Of a stretch of 56,475 nt of DNA, positions 32,912 through 42,066 are shown piece after piece. The notes under the pieces are model-generated. The model ran no database searches. It saw only the letters and a program-made list of their open reading frames with translations, and was not told the DNA's origin. The position numbers and the translations under genes are program-made. Position 1 is the stretch's first letter. The number at the start of each line of letters is the position of its first letter. Origin of the DNA: Clostridia bacterium (GTDB lineage: Bacteria; Bacillota; Clostridia; Oscillospirales; CAG-272); the NCBI GenBank assembly GCA_017407835.1, contig JAFQVV010000005.1, positions 1 to 56,475 of the forward strand, read 5' to 3'.

Positions 32912-32949
32912 AAAGGGGGTGCCGCGCTCATTTGCGCGACACCCCCTTT
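32912..32949. terminator. Terminator shared by convergent FAD/Rieske and lplA genes
   Basis: AAAGGGGGTG / CACCCCCTTT enclosing the same GCGCTCATTTGCGC core seen at 11336. It lies between convergent stops at 32910 and 32960. Confidence 0.8.
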
Positions 32950-32959
32950 GGGCAAACGA

Positions 32960-33919
32960 TTATTCTCCTGTCAGCAGGAAACGCAGATCATCGAACGTCA
33001 TCCCGTCAATATACGGTGTGGGATCAATGGGGGACAGGCAGCCGATATCCTGCCCGATCAGCATTGACTCCAGCGTCTCGATGGGTGAGGAGCCAAAGAA
33101 ATCACCCGAGAGTACAATCCCCTCTATTTGGTTTTTGTTGAGTTTGATCTCGGCTTTCACCATGCCGAACGGATACTTCTTCTGCCGATATACGGTGTAA
33201 TCGGTGAGGTAGCGTTTTTCCGCGCAGATCCATGCCGCACTCGCATTGCGCGCCCGCAGGCGGTCGATCTCTTCCCCGCTCGGGGGGATGGTGTGCTCGG
33301 CGGATGCCGCCACCTTTCGCTCAATCGCGGCGATGAAGTCCTCGGTGCCGATAGGCTCGGACATCAGCGTCCGCAGGTTGACCACGCGGCTCTGATGGGA
33401 CTTGACAGCGTGATATTCCAACTTTTCGCGGTTGATCTTGAGCACGCGCTGCATGATCTCGGTGTCCGAATCGAAGAGCAGCGTACCGTGGTGCAGGATC
33501 CGTCCGCCGCTGCAATACTGTGCATTGCCCGAGAATTTCCGCCCTTCGCAGAGGAGATCGTTGCGCCCGCTGAGCTGACACACAAGGCCAAGATCTGCCA
33601 GTGCATCGATGATGGGGCGGGTGAAATAGGCGTAGTCCAGCGCGCGGGCGCGATCGACTGATGTGATAAAGGTATAGTTGACATTGCCGAGATCGTGGTA
33701 GACCGCCCCGCCTCCGGTAATACGGCGGCTGACTGTGATTCCAGCCTCCTCAGCATAGGCCAAATTTACCTCGACATAGGCGTTTTGATTTTTGCCGATC
33801 ACCACTGTCGGACGATTCTGCCAAAGCATAAACACATCGTCATCGGTATGGGTGAGCAGATATTCTTCAATCGCTAAATTAAGGTAGGGATCGGTCGTGT
33901 GCAAACGGATATATTTCAT
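32960..33919 (-). CDS. lplA: Lipoate-protein ligase A
   Basis: A 319-aa protein. YLNLAIEEYLL, LWQNRPTVVIGKNQNAYVEVN, SRRITGGGAVYHDLGNVNYTF (the lipoyl-AMP binding RRxxGGGxVxHDxGN signature), FSGNAQYCSGGRILHHGTLLFD. A C-terminal accessory domain follows (about 240-319). It activates lipoate with ATP and attaches it to the lysine of lipoyl domains. It is downstream of the E2-E3-E1 genes in the same direction, so it lipoylates that E2. A terminator at 33932-33965 separates them, so it may get reduced read-through. Confidence 0.93.
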   Translation of the reverse strand: MKYIRLHTTDPYLNLAIEEYLLTHTDDDVFMLWQNRPTVVIGKNQNAYVEVNLAYAEEAGITVSRRITGGGAVYHDLGNVNYTFITSVDRARALDYAYFTRPIIDALADLGLVCQLSGRNDLLCEGRKFSGNAQYCSGGRILHHGTLLFDSDTEIMQRVLKINREKLEYHAVKSHQSRVVNLRTLMSEPIGTEDFIAAIERKVAASAEHTIPPSGEEIDRLRARNASAAWICAEKRYLTDYTVYRQKKYPFGMVKAEIKLNKNQIEGIVLSGDFFGSSPIETLESMLIGQDIGCLSPIDPTPYIDGMTFDDLRFLLTGE

Positions 33920-33931
33920 TTTTCCTCACAA

Positions 33932-33965
33932 AATGGGGGATGCCGAAGACTCGGCATCCCCCATT
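33932..33965 (-). terminator. Terminator/attenuator between E1 and lplA
   Basis: AATGGGGGATGCCGA-N4-TCGGCATCCCCCATT, 15-bp perfect arms, 12 bp after the E1 stop. The minus-strand tail TTTGTGAGG is only weakly T-rich, so partial read-through to lplA is plausible. Confidence 0.7.
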
Positions 33966-33977
33966 GGGTATTAAAAT

Positions 33978-36464
33978 TTAGATGCCCTTCTTTGCGCGCT
34001 CGATCTTCTCGAGGTCGGTAAAGTTGTTGGCGGCAACGTGGCCGGGCAGGGGCATGATCTTCTCGTGCAGGGCATCGATGATCCAGTCAGCCTGCGGGAA
34101 GAAGCTCTTCTCCAGCTCGAAAGCGGGCGTGATCCAGTTGCGGGAGCCCACAACAACGGGAGGACCATCCAGGTAGTCGAAGGCCATCTCGGTGATGTTG
34201 GAAGCCATGTCACGCATGACGGAGTTTCTCTCGCAAGCGTCGCCCACGATGAGGATCTTACCGGTCTTCTTGACCGACTCGAGAACCTTCTCGTAGTTGA
34301 AGGGAACGATGGAGCGGGAGTCAATGACCTCGGCGGAGATGCCGTACTTCTCCTCAAGGATCTTGGCAGCTTCCATTGCGCGGTAGAGAACAGCGCCGAT
34401 GGTGAGGATGGTGACATCCTTACCTTCTTTCTTCACGTCGGGCTCGCCGAAGGGAATCTCGAAGTGGCCAACCGGCACACCTTCCTTGACGAACTCTTCG
34501 CCGAAGCCGTAAACTCTCTGGGACTCGAAGAAGACAACGGGGTCGGTGCCCTCCAGAGCAGTGGTCATCAGACCCTTTGCATCGGTGGGCGTGGAGGGGA
34601 ATACGACCTTCAGGCCGGGGATGTGGGAGCAGATCGCGGTCCAGTCCTGAGAGTGCTGTGCACCGTACTTGGAACCGACGGAAACGCGGAGAACGATGGG
34701 CATCTTGAGGATGCCGGCAGACATCGCCTGCCACTTGGCCATCTGGTTGAAGATCTCGTCGCCTGCGCAGCCGATAAAGTCGGCGTACATCAGCTCAACG
34801 ATGGCACGGCCGCCGCACATTGCGTAGCCGACAGCCGAGCCGACGATGGCGGACTCGGAGATGGGCGAGTTGAAGAAGCGGTGGTAGGGGATAGCTTCGG
34901 TCATCTTCTTGTAAACGCCGAATGCGCCGCCCCAGTCACGGTTGTCCTCACCGTAAGCGATGAGGGTGGGATCCTCGTAGAACTTGTCAATGATGGGCTC
35001 GAAGAGACCGTCGGTGACGTTGTACATCTTCATCTTGGAAACAGGCTTGCCCTTCTCGTCCTTGGCGGTGCGGATCTTGCCTGCGATCTCCTTGACGCGG
35101 GGGCACTCTTCCTTGGGGCACAGAACGTCAGCCTCACGACCGGGATCCATGCTGGCAACCTTTTCGTTGGAGAACATGATGGAAGCGATGGCATCGGGAT
35201 CCTTGTTCAGATCCATGCGAGGCGAAATCTCGTCGTTGATCGCGAGCTTCATGATCTCGGTCATGCGGGCAGTGATGTCCTCATGCATCTTAGCGAAGTC
35301 GTCCTCGGTAGCAACGCCGCCCAGGATGAGCTTAGCCTTGAAGGCAACGATGGGATCGGCAGCCTTCCAAGCCTCGATCTCCTCTGCGGTACGATAGGTG
35401 GAGGAGTCAGAGGGGGAGTGACCGGATACGCGGTAGGTAACCACGTCGAGCAGTGCGGGGCCCTTGCCCTCGAGCAGCAGCTTCTTCTTGCGGGAAACTG
35501 CGTCGATGACAGCCAGCGGATCGTAACCGTTGACGCGCTCTGCGTGCATCTGGGTGGGATTGAAGCCGGCGCCCAGGCGTGCAACCATGTCAAAGCCCAT
35601 GGTCTCGCCGCGGGTCTGACCGCCCATACCGTAGTGGTTGTTGAATACGTTGAAAAGGATGGGCATACCGCCGTCGCTGAACTTGCCGTCCATACCCCAG
35701 AGCTTGGTGATCTGGTCCATGGAAGCGAAGTTGAGGGACTCAAGCACGGGGCCGCGGCCGGTTGCGCCGTCGCCGCAGTTGGAGATAACGATACCGGGCT
35801 TGTGGTTGGATCTCTTATAGAGAGCGGCACCCAGAGCGATGGGAGCGGATGCGCCGACGATTGCGTTGTTGGGCATCAGACCGAAGGGAATGAAGAAGGC
35901 GTGCATGGAGCCGCCCAGACCACGGTTGAAACCGGTGGTTCTGGCGAAGATCTCAGCGAGTGCACCGTAGAGCAGGAAGTTGATGGCCAGCTCCTTGATG
36001 TTGCCGCCAGCGTTCATGTGCTTCTCCACGACTGCGAGAACCGAGCCACCGAGGAACTCCTTCATGATGTCATAGAGCTCCTTCTCATCGAGCTTTTCGA
36101 TGGAGGAAAGACCCTTGGCGAGAATCTCGCCGTGGCTTCGGTGGGAACCGAAGGAAAGGTCGTTGATGTCGAGGCAATAAGCCTCACCGACAGCCGAAGC
36201 CTCCTGACCGATGGACAGATGAGCAGGGCCGGGGTTGTTGTACTCAACACCGTTGTAGCAGCTCTTGGTCTTGACTTCGTTGAGCATGGTCTCGAACTCG
36301 CGGATGATGGCCATGTCGCGGTAGATGCGCATCATGTCCTCTTTGGAGTAGATCTTCAGCTCTTCTTTGAGAGTCTTGTTGTACTGACAAACAGGAATGT
36401 CCTCAAAGTGGATGTAACCGGCATCAAAGGCTTTGCCGGGATCGACATATTGACTCTTAGGCAT
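33978..36464 (-). CDS. Fused alpha/beta E1 of a 2-oxoacid dehydrogenase complex
   Basis: An 828-aa fusion. The alpha part (about 40-470) has FGSHRSHGEILAKG, GGSMHAFFIPFGLMPNNAIVGASAPIALG and the thiamin-diphosphate motif GDGATGRGPVLESLNFASMDQ (from 231). The beta part (about 490-828) has ALIAYGEDNRDWGGAFGVYKKM, FNSPISESAIVGSAVGYAM and AEVIDSRSIVPFNYEKV. The substrate may be pyruvate, acetoin or a branched 2-oxoacid; the retained E3 and E2 neighbours show it works in a lipoyl complex. Alpha-beta fusion is less common than separate subunits. It is third in the E2-E3-E1 order. An anaerobe would normally rely on pyruvate:ferredoxin oxidoreductase, so the role is notable. Confidence 0.88.
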   Translation of the reverse strand: MPKSQYVDPGKAFDAGYIHFEDIPVCQYNKTLKEELKIYSKEDMMRIYRDMAIIREFETMLNEVKTKSCYNGVEYNNPGPAHLSIGQEASAVGEAYCLDINDLSFGSHRSHGEILAKGLSSIEKLDEKELYDIMKEFLGGSVLAVVEKHMNAGGNIKELAINFLLYGALAEIFARTTGFNRGLGGSMHAFFIPFGLMPNNAIVGASAPIALGAALYKRSNHKPGIVISNCGDGATGRGPVLESLNFASMDQITKLWGMDGKFSDGGMPILFNVFNNHYGMGGQTRGETMGFDMVARLGAGFNPTQMHAERVNGYDPLAVIDAVSRKKKLLLEGKGPALLDVVTYRVSGHSPSDSSTYRTAEEIEAWKAADPIVAFKAKLILGGVATEDDFAKMHEDITARMTEIMKLAINDEISPRMDLNKDPDAIASIMFSNEKVASMDPGREADVLCPKEECPRVKEIAGKIRTAKDEKGKPVSKMKMYNVTDGLFEPIIDKFYEDPTLIAYGEDNRDWGGAFGVYKKMTEAIPYHRFFNSPISESAIVGSAVGYAMCGGRAIVELMYADFIGCAGDEIFNQMAKWQAMSAGILKMPIVLRVSVGSKYGAQHSQDWTAICSHIPGLKVVFPSTPTDAKGLMTTALEGTDPVVFFESQRVYGFGEEFVKEGVPVGHFEIPFGEPDVKKEGKDVTILTIGAVLYRAMEAAKILEEKYGISAEVIDSRSIVPFNYEKVLESVKKTGKILIVGDACERNSVMRDMASNITEMAFDYLDGPPVVVGSRNWITPAFELEKSFFPQADWIIDALHEKIMPLPGHVAANNFTDLEKIERAKKGI

Positions 36465-36489
36465 GGTTTTTTATCTCCTTATAAAATTT

Positions 36490-37848
36490 TTACATAAACA
36501 TGGACTCGCGGATAACCTCGCATACGGTGGGATGCGGGAATACCAGCTTCTGGATATCCTCCACACGCATCTCGGTTTCTACCATCATGGCAGCACCGTA
36601 GATGATCTCGGAAGCGTAGGAACCGATCATGTGCAGACCGACAATGTTCTTGTGCTTCTTGTCGGTGATCACCTTAAGAATGCCGTAGCCGTGCTCGTTC
36701 TCGGCGATGTATCTGCCGCTGTACTTGAGGGTTACGCTCTTGACATCAACGTCAAGGCCCTTAGCCTTAGCGCTCTCCTCAGTCTCACCCACCGAGGCAA
36801 CCTCGGGATTGGTGTAGATGACGGCAGGGATGGAGTTGTAGTTGACTCTGTCCTTCCTGCCGAGGATGTTGTTGATGCAGACCTCACCCTCGCGGTAAGC
36901 GGTGTGCGCCAGCATGGACTTGCCGTTGACGTCGCCTGCCGCCCAAACACCGGGGACATTGGTCTTGCCCATCTCGTTGGTCACGATTGCGCCGCGCTCC
37001 AGCTTCAGCCCGATGTTCTCACAGCCGATGCCGGCAGTGCGGGGACGGCGGCCGATGGAAACCAGGGCATAGTCAGCGGGGATTTCGGTGATCTTGCCGT
37101 CTTTCTCGTAGGAGACGGTCTTGTTCTTGATGGAGGTTACCTTGGCACCGAGGATGAACTCGACACCGCGGGAAGCGTAGTCCTTCTGCAGGAGCTTGGA
37201 GATGTCGCGGTCAACGGCGCCGGCGATGTGATCCATCATCTCCACCACGTAGACCTTGGATCCCACCGAGTTGAAGTAGGACGCCATTTCCAGACCGATA
37301 ACACCGCCGCCCACGACCACGATGGTCTTGGGAATCTCGGTGATGTCCAGGATCTCACGGTTAGTCAGAGCGAAGCCCTCCTTGAGGGAGTCTGCCAGGC
37401 CGTCGATGGGGGGAAGTGCGGGGGAGGAACCGGTGGCGATGAGCAGCTGCTTACCCACATATTCCTTGCCCTCGGCGGTGACGACGAAGCCCTCGGCACC
37501 TCTTTCCTTGATCACGGCAGAAGCCTTGACCACCTCAACGCCGCACTTCTTCAACTTGGCGCCGACGCCGGAAACCAGCTGCTTGACCACGCCGTTCTTG
37601 CGATTGACCACGAAGGCATGGTCGATGGCGGCGGAACCGAAGGTCACGCCGTAATCCTTGCCGTGCTTTGCGTAGTCGTAAATCTTTGCGGAATAGAGCA
37701 GAGTCTTGGTAGGGATGCAGCCCTCATTGAGGCAGACACCGCCAAGTGCGCGCTCTTCGATGACCAGGGTTTTAAGCCCAGCATGGCCTGCGCGCTCTGC
37801 AGCATTGTAGCCGGCAGGACCGCCGCCCAGTACAATCAGATCATACAT
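36490..37848 (-). CDS. lpdA: Dihydrolipoyl dehydrogenase (E3)
   Basis: A 452-aa flavoprotein: LIVLGGGPAGYNAAERAG (FAD), LGGVCLNEGCIPTKTLL with the redox pair C43/C48, IVVVGGGVIGLEMASYFNSVG (NAD site), VPGVWAAGDVNGKSMLAHTA, and the dimer-interface HPTVCEVIRES with the catalytic His. It reoxidises the dihydrolipoyl group of E2 and makes NADH. It lies 25 bp upstream of the E1 gene and 28 bp downstream of E2. Confidence 0.95.
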   Translation of the reverse strand: MYDLIVLGGGPAGYNAAERAGHAGLKTLVIEERALGGVCLNEGCIPTKTLLYSAKIYDYAKHGKDYGVTFGSAAIDHAFVVNRKNGVVKQLVSGVGAKLKKCGVEVVKASAVIKERGAEGFVVTAEGKEYVGKQLLIATGSSPALPPIDGLADSLKEGFALTNREILDITEIPKTIVVVGGGVIGLEMASYFNSVGSKVYVVEMMDHIAGAVDRDISKLLQKDYASRGVEFILGAKVTSIKNKTVSYEKDGKITEIPADYALVSIGRRPRTAGIGCENIGLKLERGAIVTNEMGKTNVPGVWAAGDVNGKSMLAHTAYREGEVCINNILGRKDRVNYNSIPAVIYTNPEVASVGETEESAKAKGLDVDVKSVTLKYSGRYIAENEHGYGILKVITDKKHKNIVGLHMIGSYASEIIYGAAMMVETEMRVEDIQKLVFPHPTVCEVIRESMFM

Positions 37849-37876
37849 TGTTATGTTCTCCTCTCTTTAACTCGCC

Positions 37877-39205
37877 TTATTTCGCCAAAAGCAGGTCGAA
37901 GTTCTCCAGGGCGAAGCAAAGCTCCTTGAGGAATTTCGCTGCGGGAGCACCGTCAAGCGCTCGGTGGTCGAAGGTCAGGGACAGACCCATTGCAGGGTAG
38001 GAAACATCCTCGCCGTTGACTTCCTTGATGCGGCGGGTGATGGTGTCCACGCCGAGGATACCGGTCTGAGGAGGATTGATAACGGGCGTAAAGCTCTCGA
38101 TGCCAAGGGAGCCAAGATTGGTGACAGTGAAGGTACCGCCCTTGAGCTTGTCAGGGCTGATGGTGCCCTGCTGTGCCTCAGTGATCACCGACTTAGCGGC
38201 ACGGGAGAGACCGTTGAGAGTCAGCTTCTCTGCACCGAAAACGGTGGGAACCAGCAGACCTCTGTCGGTGTCAACCGCGATGCCGAGGTTGACGGTGTTG
38301 AAGAAGCGCATGGTGTCGTCCAGATAGTGGGCGTTGAGGCTTCTGTGGTTAAGCAGGACGCGGGATACGGCGTAGAGCACCATATCGTTGAGCGTGATGT
38401 TGGCCAGGCCCATCTTCTCGGCGCCGCCCTTGAGGGAAGCGCGGAATGCCATGAGCTTGGTTGCATCGAAAGAGGTGTTGAGGGTAAGCTGAGCCATGGT
38501 GGACAGCGAAGCGTGCATCGACTTGGCGATGACTTTTCTAATGTTGGGCAGCTTCTCGTCAACGTACTCTGCCATGGGAGCAACCGCCTCAGCAGCTGCG
38601 GGAGCAGCCTTGGGAGCGAGATCGGAGAGAACAACCTTGCCGTTGATGCCGGAGCCTTCAACTGCAGTGGTGTAGCCCTCGGAAGCGGCGCCTGAAACGG
38701 TCAGGCCGCGGTCAAGCAGGCTCTGCACGTCGCGCTCGATGATGCGGCCGTTGGGACCGGTGGGGGCAGCCTTGAGCAGGTCAGCACCCGTCTTGGCAGC
38801 GAGGATCTTTGCTCTGGGGGAGATTGCGCCGGTGATCTCGGCGGCAGCCACGGGTGCGGTAGCCTCGACAGCGGCGGGAGCAGACTCGGCGGCAGGAGCG
38901 GCCTCAGCGGCGGGAGCAGACTCCTCAGCGTCATCGGACTTGGGGATGAAAGCAGAAAAATCTTCCCCGTCCTGGCCAATTACACAAACAGTCTCCAGGC
39001 AGGGAACATCGTCGCCTTCTTCGCAGAAGATCGCCAATATTTTACCGCCCTCGGGTGCAGGCTCGTCGAAGGAAGATTTGTCCGTTTCATAAGAGAAAAG
39101 GATGTCACCCTTCTCTACGGTGTCGCCGACCTTTTTGTTCCATGCTGTGATGATACAGCTTTCTACGCTCTGTCCCTGACGGGGCATGATAATCGGTAGT
39201 GCCAT
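37877..39205 (-). CDS. Dihydrolipoyl acyltransferase (E2)
   Basis: A 442-aa protein from ATG 39205 (AAAGGA 9 nt upstream; the upstream ATG at 39214 abuts it). One lipoyl domain (1-80) with SYETDKSSFD, lipoyl-Lys K43. An Ala/Pro-rich linker leads to the E3-binding domain ISPRAKILAAKTGADLLKAAP...GRIIERDV (about 120-165). The catalytic domain ends TFDHRALDGAPAAKFL with the His and Asp of the active site. It transfers the acyl group to CoA. The substrate is probably the same as for the fused E1. Confidence 0.92.
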   Translation of the reverse strand: MALPIIMPRQGQSVESCIITAWNKKVGDTVEKGDILFSYETDKSSFDEPAPEGGKILAIFCEEGDDVPCLETVCVIGQDGEDFSAFIPKSDDAEESAPAAEAAPAAESAPAAVEATAPVAAAEITGAISPRAKILAAKTGADLLKAAPTGPNGRIIERDVQSLLDRGLTVSGAASEGYTTAVEGSGINGKVVLSDLAPKAAPAAAEAVAPMAEYVDEKLPNIRKVIAKSMHASLSTMAQLTLNTSFDATKLMAFRASLKGGAEKMGLANITLNDMVLYAVSRVLLNHRSLNAHYLDDTMRFFNTVNLGIAVDTDRGLLVPTVFGAEKLTLNGLSRAAKSVITEAQQGTISPDKLKGGTFTVTNLGSLGIESFTPVINPPQTGILGVDTITRRIKEVNGEDVSYPAMGLSLTFDHRALDGAPAAKFLKELCFALENFDLLLAK

Positions 39206-39279
39206 TTGATTCATTCCTTTCAATAAAACGTTTTTTGGATATGTTTATCCCATTTTATACGCATAATCTCACATATAGC

Positions 39280-39308
39280 ATTTTATCACTTTATGCCCTA
39301 AAAGTCAA
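39280..39308 (-). promoter_or_regulatory. Promoter of the E2-E3-E1 operon
   Basis: Minus strand TTGACT (39303-39308), 17 bp, TAAAAT (39280-39285) with TG before it (TGATAAAAT). About 75 bp from ATG 39205. Confidence 0.75.
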
Positions 39309-39464
39309 GGGCATCGTTAAAGAAAAAACAGATTGCTCCAAATTTTATGCAATCTTCACACAAACGAAAGAAACAGGTGAAAAACAGCGTGAAGTTTTCC
39401 ATTACACTTGCGTTTTCTCATTAAAAAAAGACGTTTTTTGTATCCATGGACACAAGATTTCCTC

Positions 39465-39493
39465 TTGAAGAATTATAAAAAATATGATATAAT
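39465..39493 (+). promoter_or_regulatory. Promoter of the nucleotide salvage operon
   Basis: TTGAAG (39465-39470), 17 bp, TATAAT (39488-39493), extended as TGATATAAT. About 35 bp before ATG 39528. Confidence 0.8.
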
Positions 39494-39527
39494 GGAATGA
39501 TTAGAAGATGGAAAGGTGCGGATTGAC

Positions 39528-40127
39528 ATGGCAAAGCTCTATTTCAAATACGGCGCAATGGGATCCTCCAAAACAGCACAGGCACTCATCACCAAGTTCA
39601 ACTACGAAGAGCGCAATATGAAGGTATGGCTGATCAAGCCCGCGCTTGACGACCGGGACGGGGAAAAAATCATTCGCTCACGCATCGGGCTGTGGGCGGA
39701 ATGTGACGCCATTGCTCCCGATGATGATATTTTTGCGCACTTCACTGCGTCACACGCCGATGCCGATGTCATCATCGCCGACGAATGCCAGTTTTTCACC
39801 GAGGCGCACATTGATCAACTGCACCGAATTGTCAACGAGTGCGACATTCCCGTCATGTGCTTCGGTCTGCGCACCGATTTTCTCTGCCATCTCTTCCCCG
39901 GCAGCCGACGCCTTTTCGAGGTTGCCGAGTCAATCACCGAAATCAAGACCATCTGTGCCTGCGGGGCCAAGGCCACCATCAACGCACGGCTGGACGCCGA
40001 TATGCGCATTGTCACCGAGGGTGACCAGATCATGCTGGGCGGTAACGACTGCTACGTTGCCATGTGCCACAAATGCTGGCAGCGACGCATCCATGAACAG
40101 GAAAATGAAAAAAGTGAGGTAATATAA
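39528..40127 (+). CDS. tdk: Thymidine kinase
   Basis: A 199-aa protein from ATG 39528 (AAAGG 11 nt upstream; GTG 39516 overlaps the SD). [17 protein letters not shown] is the P-loop, [10 protein letters not shown] the Walker B with catalytic Glu, CFGLRTDF the thymidine loop, and CAC...CHKC the zinc-binding cysteines of type II TK. It phosphorylates thymidine for salvage. First gene of a rightward operon with deoC, an HD dNTPase, two DHH proteins and surE. Confidence 0.95.
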   Translation: MAKLYFKYGAMGSSKTAQALITKFNYEERNMKVWLIKPALDDRDGEKIIRSRIGLWAECDAIAPDDDIFAHFTASHADADVIIADECQFFTEAHIDQLHRIVNECDIPVMCFGLRTDFLCHLFPGSRRLFEVAESITEIKTICACGAKATINARLDADMRIVTEGDQIMLGGNDCYVAMCHKCWQRRIHEQENEKSEVI

Positions 40128-40128
40128 C

Positions 40129-40797
40129 ATGAACATTTCTGCCATTCTCTCCAAGTGTGACCATACCCTGCTGACCCAGAGCGCAACCTGGGAGGACATC
40201 CGCGCCATCTGCGACGACGGCATCCGCTTCGGCACCGCCTCGGTCTGCATTCCCCCCGCATATGTCAAGGAAGCCAAGGCATATGTGGGCGACCGTCTGC
40301 AGATCTGCACCGTCATCGGCTTCCCCAACGGCTATGCCACCACCGCCACCAAGGTCTTCGAATGCCGTGACGCGCTGGAAAACGGCGCCGACGAGATTGA
40401 CACCGTGATCAACATCGGTCACCTCAAGTCGGGTCGCTATAACGAAATCCTCGACGAACTGAAGGCGCTCAAGGCGGCCTGCGGCGAGAAGATCCTCAAG
40501 GTGATCATCGAAACCTGCCTGCTGACCGATGATGAGAAGATCAAGATGTGCGATCTGGTCACCCTCTCGGGCGCTGACTATATCAAGACCTCCACCGGCT
40601 TCTCGACGGGCGGTGCGACACGCGAGGATGTTGCCCTCTTCGCCGCACACGTGGGTGAGAATGTCCGCATCAAGGCGGCAGGCGGCATTGCGTCGCTGAC
40701 CGACGCCGAGGATTTCATCTCCCTCGGTGCAGACAGACTCGGCACCAGCCGCATCGTCAAAATCGCCAAGCAGGAGCAGAACGCCACGGGATATTGA
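40129..40797 (+). CDS. deoC: Deoxyribose-phosphate aldolase
   Basis: A 222-aa class I aldolase. [78 protein letters not shown] (Schiff-base Lys) and [12 protein letters not shown] (second Lys). It splits 2-deoxyribose-5-phosphate to glyceraldehyde-3-phosphate and acetaldehyde. Starts 2 nt after tdk. Confidence 0.96.
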   Translation: MNISAILSKCDHTLLTQSATWEDIRAICDDGIRFGTASVCIPPAYVKEAKAYVGDRLQICTVIGFPNGYATTATKVFECRDALENGADEIDTVINIGHLKSGRYNEILDELKALKAACGEKILKVIIETCLLTDDEKIKMCDLVTLSGADYIKTSTGFSTGGATREDVALFAAHVGENVRIKAAGGIASLTDAEDFISLGADRLGTSRIVKIAKQEQNATGY

Positions 40798-40827
40798 GCC
40801 GTCCCATCCCATTCACGGAGGTATTCC

Positions 40828-42036
40828 ATGCCGAAATATGAACGCCTCACGCAGGCGCTGACCGAGCAAATCGAGCAAGCCAATCTGACCGGTCGCTTTC
40901 CCGAGGTTGCATTCGCCGACCGTGACGTGATCCGCCGCCGGAACCTGGCCAAGGACAGTGCCACCGTCTGGCGCCCCACCTTTGTGCATGACATCGATAA
41001 GATCATTCACTGCCCCTACTACAACCGCTACACCGATAAGACGCAGGTCTTCTCCCTGTGCAAGAACGACGACATCACCCGCCGCAGTCTCCACGTGCAG
41101 CTGGTGTCCCGCATCTCCCGCACCATCGGCACCGTCCTGCACCTCAATCTCGATCTTATCGAGGCCATTGCTCTGGGCCATGATTTGGGGCATCCCCCCT
41201 TTGCCCACACCGGCGAGGCTTATCTGGACGAGCTGTCCACCCGCCACACCGGGCGGCATTTCTACCACAACATCCACTCGGTGCGGGTGCTGGACGGCAT
41301 CTTCCCCTACAACATCAGCCTGCAGACTCTCAACGGCATCGCCGCCCACAACGGCGAGATCGAATGCGAGGAGTATTATCCCGAACCCATCGAGGACTTT
41401 GCCCGATTCGACCGTATCATTGAGGAATGCTACACCAACCCTGCCGCCGTACAGAGCATGATGCCCTGCACCCTGGAGGGGGCGGTGGTACGGCTCTCCG
41501 ACATTATCGCCTACCTTGGCAAGGACCGACAGGATGCGGTACGAACCAAAATGGCCGAGGAAAGTATGTTCTTCAATGAAGACATCGGCTCCATCAATGC
41601 CGAGATCATCAACAATCTGGTGGTCAATGTCATCGAGAACAGCTACGGCAAGCCCTATATCAAGCTGGACGCCAAGCACTTCCGCGCCTTGCGCAAGTCG
41701 CGGCTGGACAACTACCGCCGCATCTACAACTACGCCGCCTCCTTTGCGGGGCTGGACACCACCGTCAAGCCCATGATGGGCGAGGTCTACGGCCAGCTGC
41801 TGGACGACCTGCGCGGAGACAATCAGCGCTCCCCCATTTTCCGTCACCATATTGATTTTGTCAACACCGTCCACTACAAGCGCGAAAAGCCCTATGAGGC
41901 CTGCGATCCACACCAGATCGTGGTGGACTATATCGCCAGCATGACCGACAACTATTTCATCGAACTGCACCGTTACCTCTTCCCGAACAGCCCCCTCCGT
42001 GTGGAGTACAAGGGCTACTTCGACGATTTCACTTAA
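40828..42036 (+). CDS. dgt: dGTPase-like HD-domain triphosphohydrolase
   Basis: A 402-aa protein. SATVWRPTFVHDIDKIIHCPYYNRYTDKTQVF is the dGTPase N-terminal signature (H plus R/Q), LHVQLVSRISRTIG follows, IALGHDLGHPPFAHTGE is the HD motif, and HNIHSVRVLDGI and LNGIAAHNGEIE complete the metal site. It hydrolyses dGTP or other dNTPs to nucleoside and triphosphate, which fits the salvage setting. SD GGAGG; 30 nt after deoC. Confidence 0.9.
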   Translation: MPKYERLTQALTEQIEQANLTGRFPEVAFADRDVIRRRNLAKDSATVWRPTFVHDIDKIIHCPYYNRYTDKTQVFSLCKNDDITRRSLHVQLVSRISRTIGTVLHLNLDLIEAIALGHDLGHPPFAHTGEAYLDELSTRHTGRHFYHNIHSVRVLDGIFPYNISLQTLNGIAAHNGEIECEEYYPEPIEDFARFDRIIEECYTNPAAVQSMMPCTLEGAVVRLSDIIAYLGKDRQDAVRTKMAEESMFFNEDIGSINAEIINNLVVNVIENSYGKPYIKLDAKHFRALRKSRLDNYRRIYNYAASFAGLDTTVKPMMGEVYGQLLDDLRGDNQRSPIFRHHIDFVNTVHYKREKPYEACDPHQIVVDYIASMTDNYFIELHRYLFPNSPLRVEYKGYFDDFT

Positions 42037-42066
42037 TCGACGGATCCCACGAAAGGAATTCGCCCT

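Noticed and set aside
34038..36497. Rightward open frame of about 820 codons opposite the fused E1 gene
   Set aside because: Shadow of a codon-biased, GC-rich gene; the translation is Gly/Val/Asp/His-rich and has no motif.
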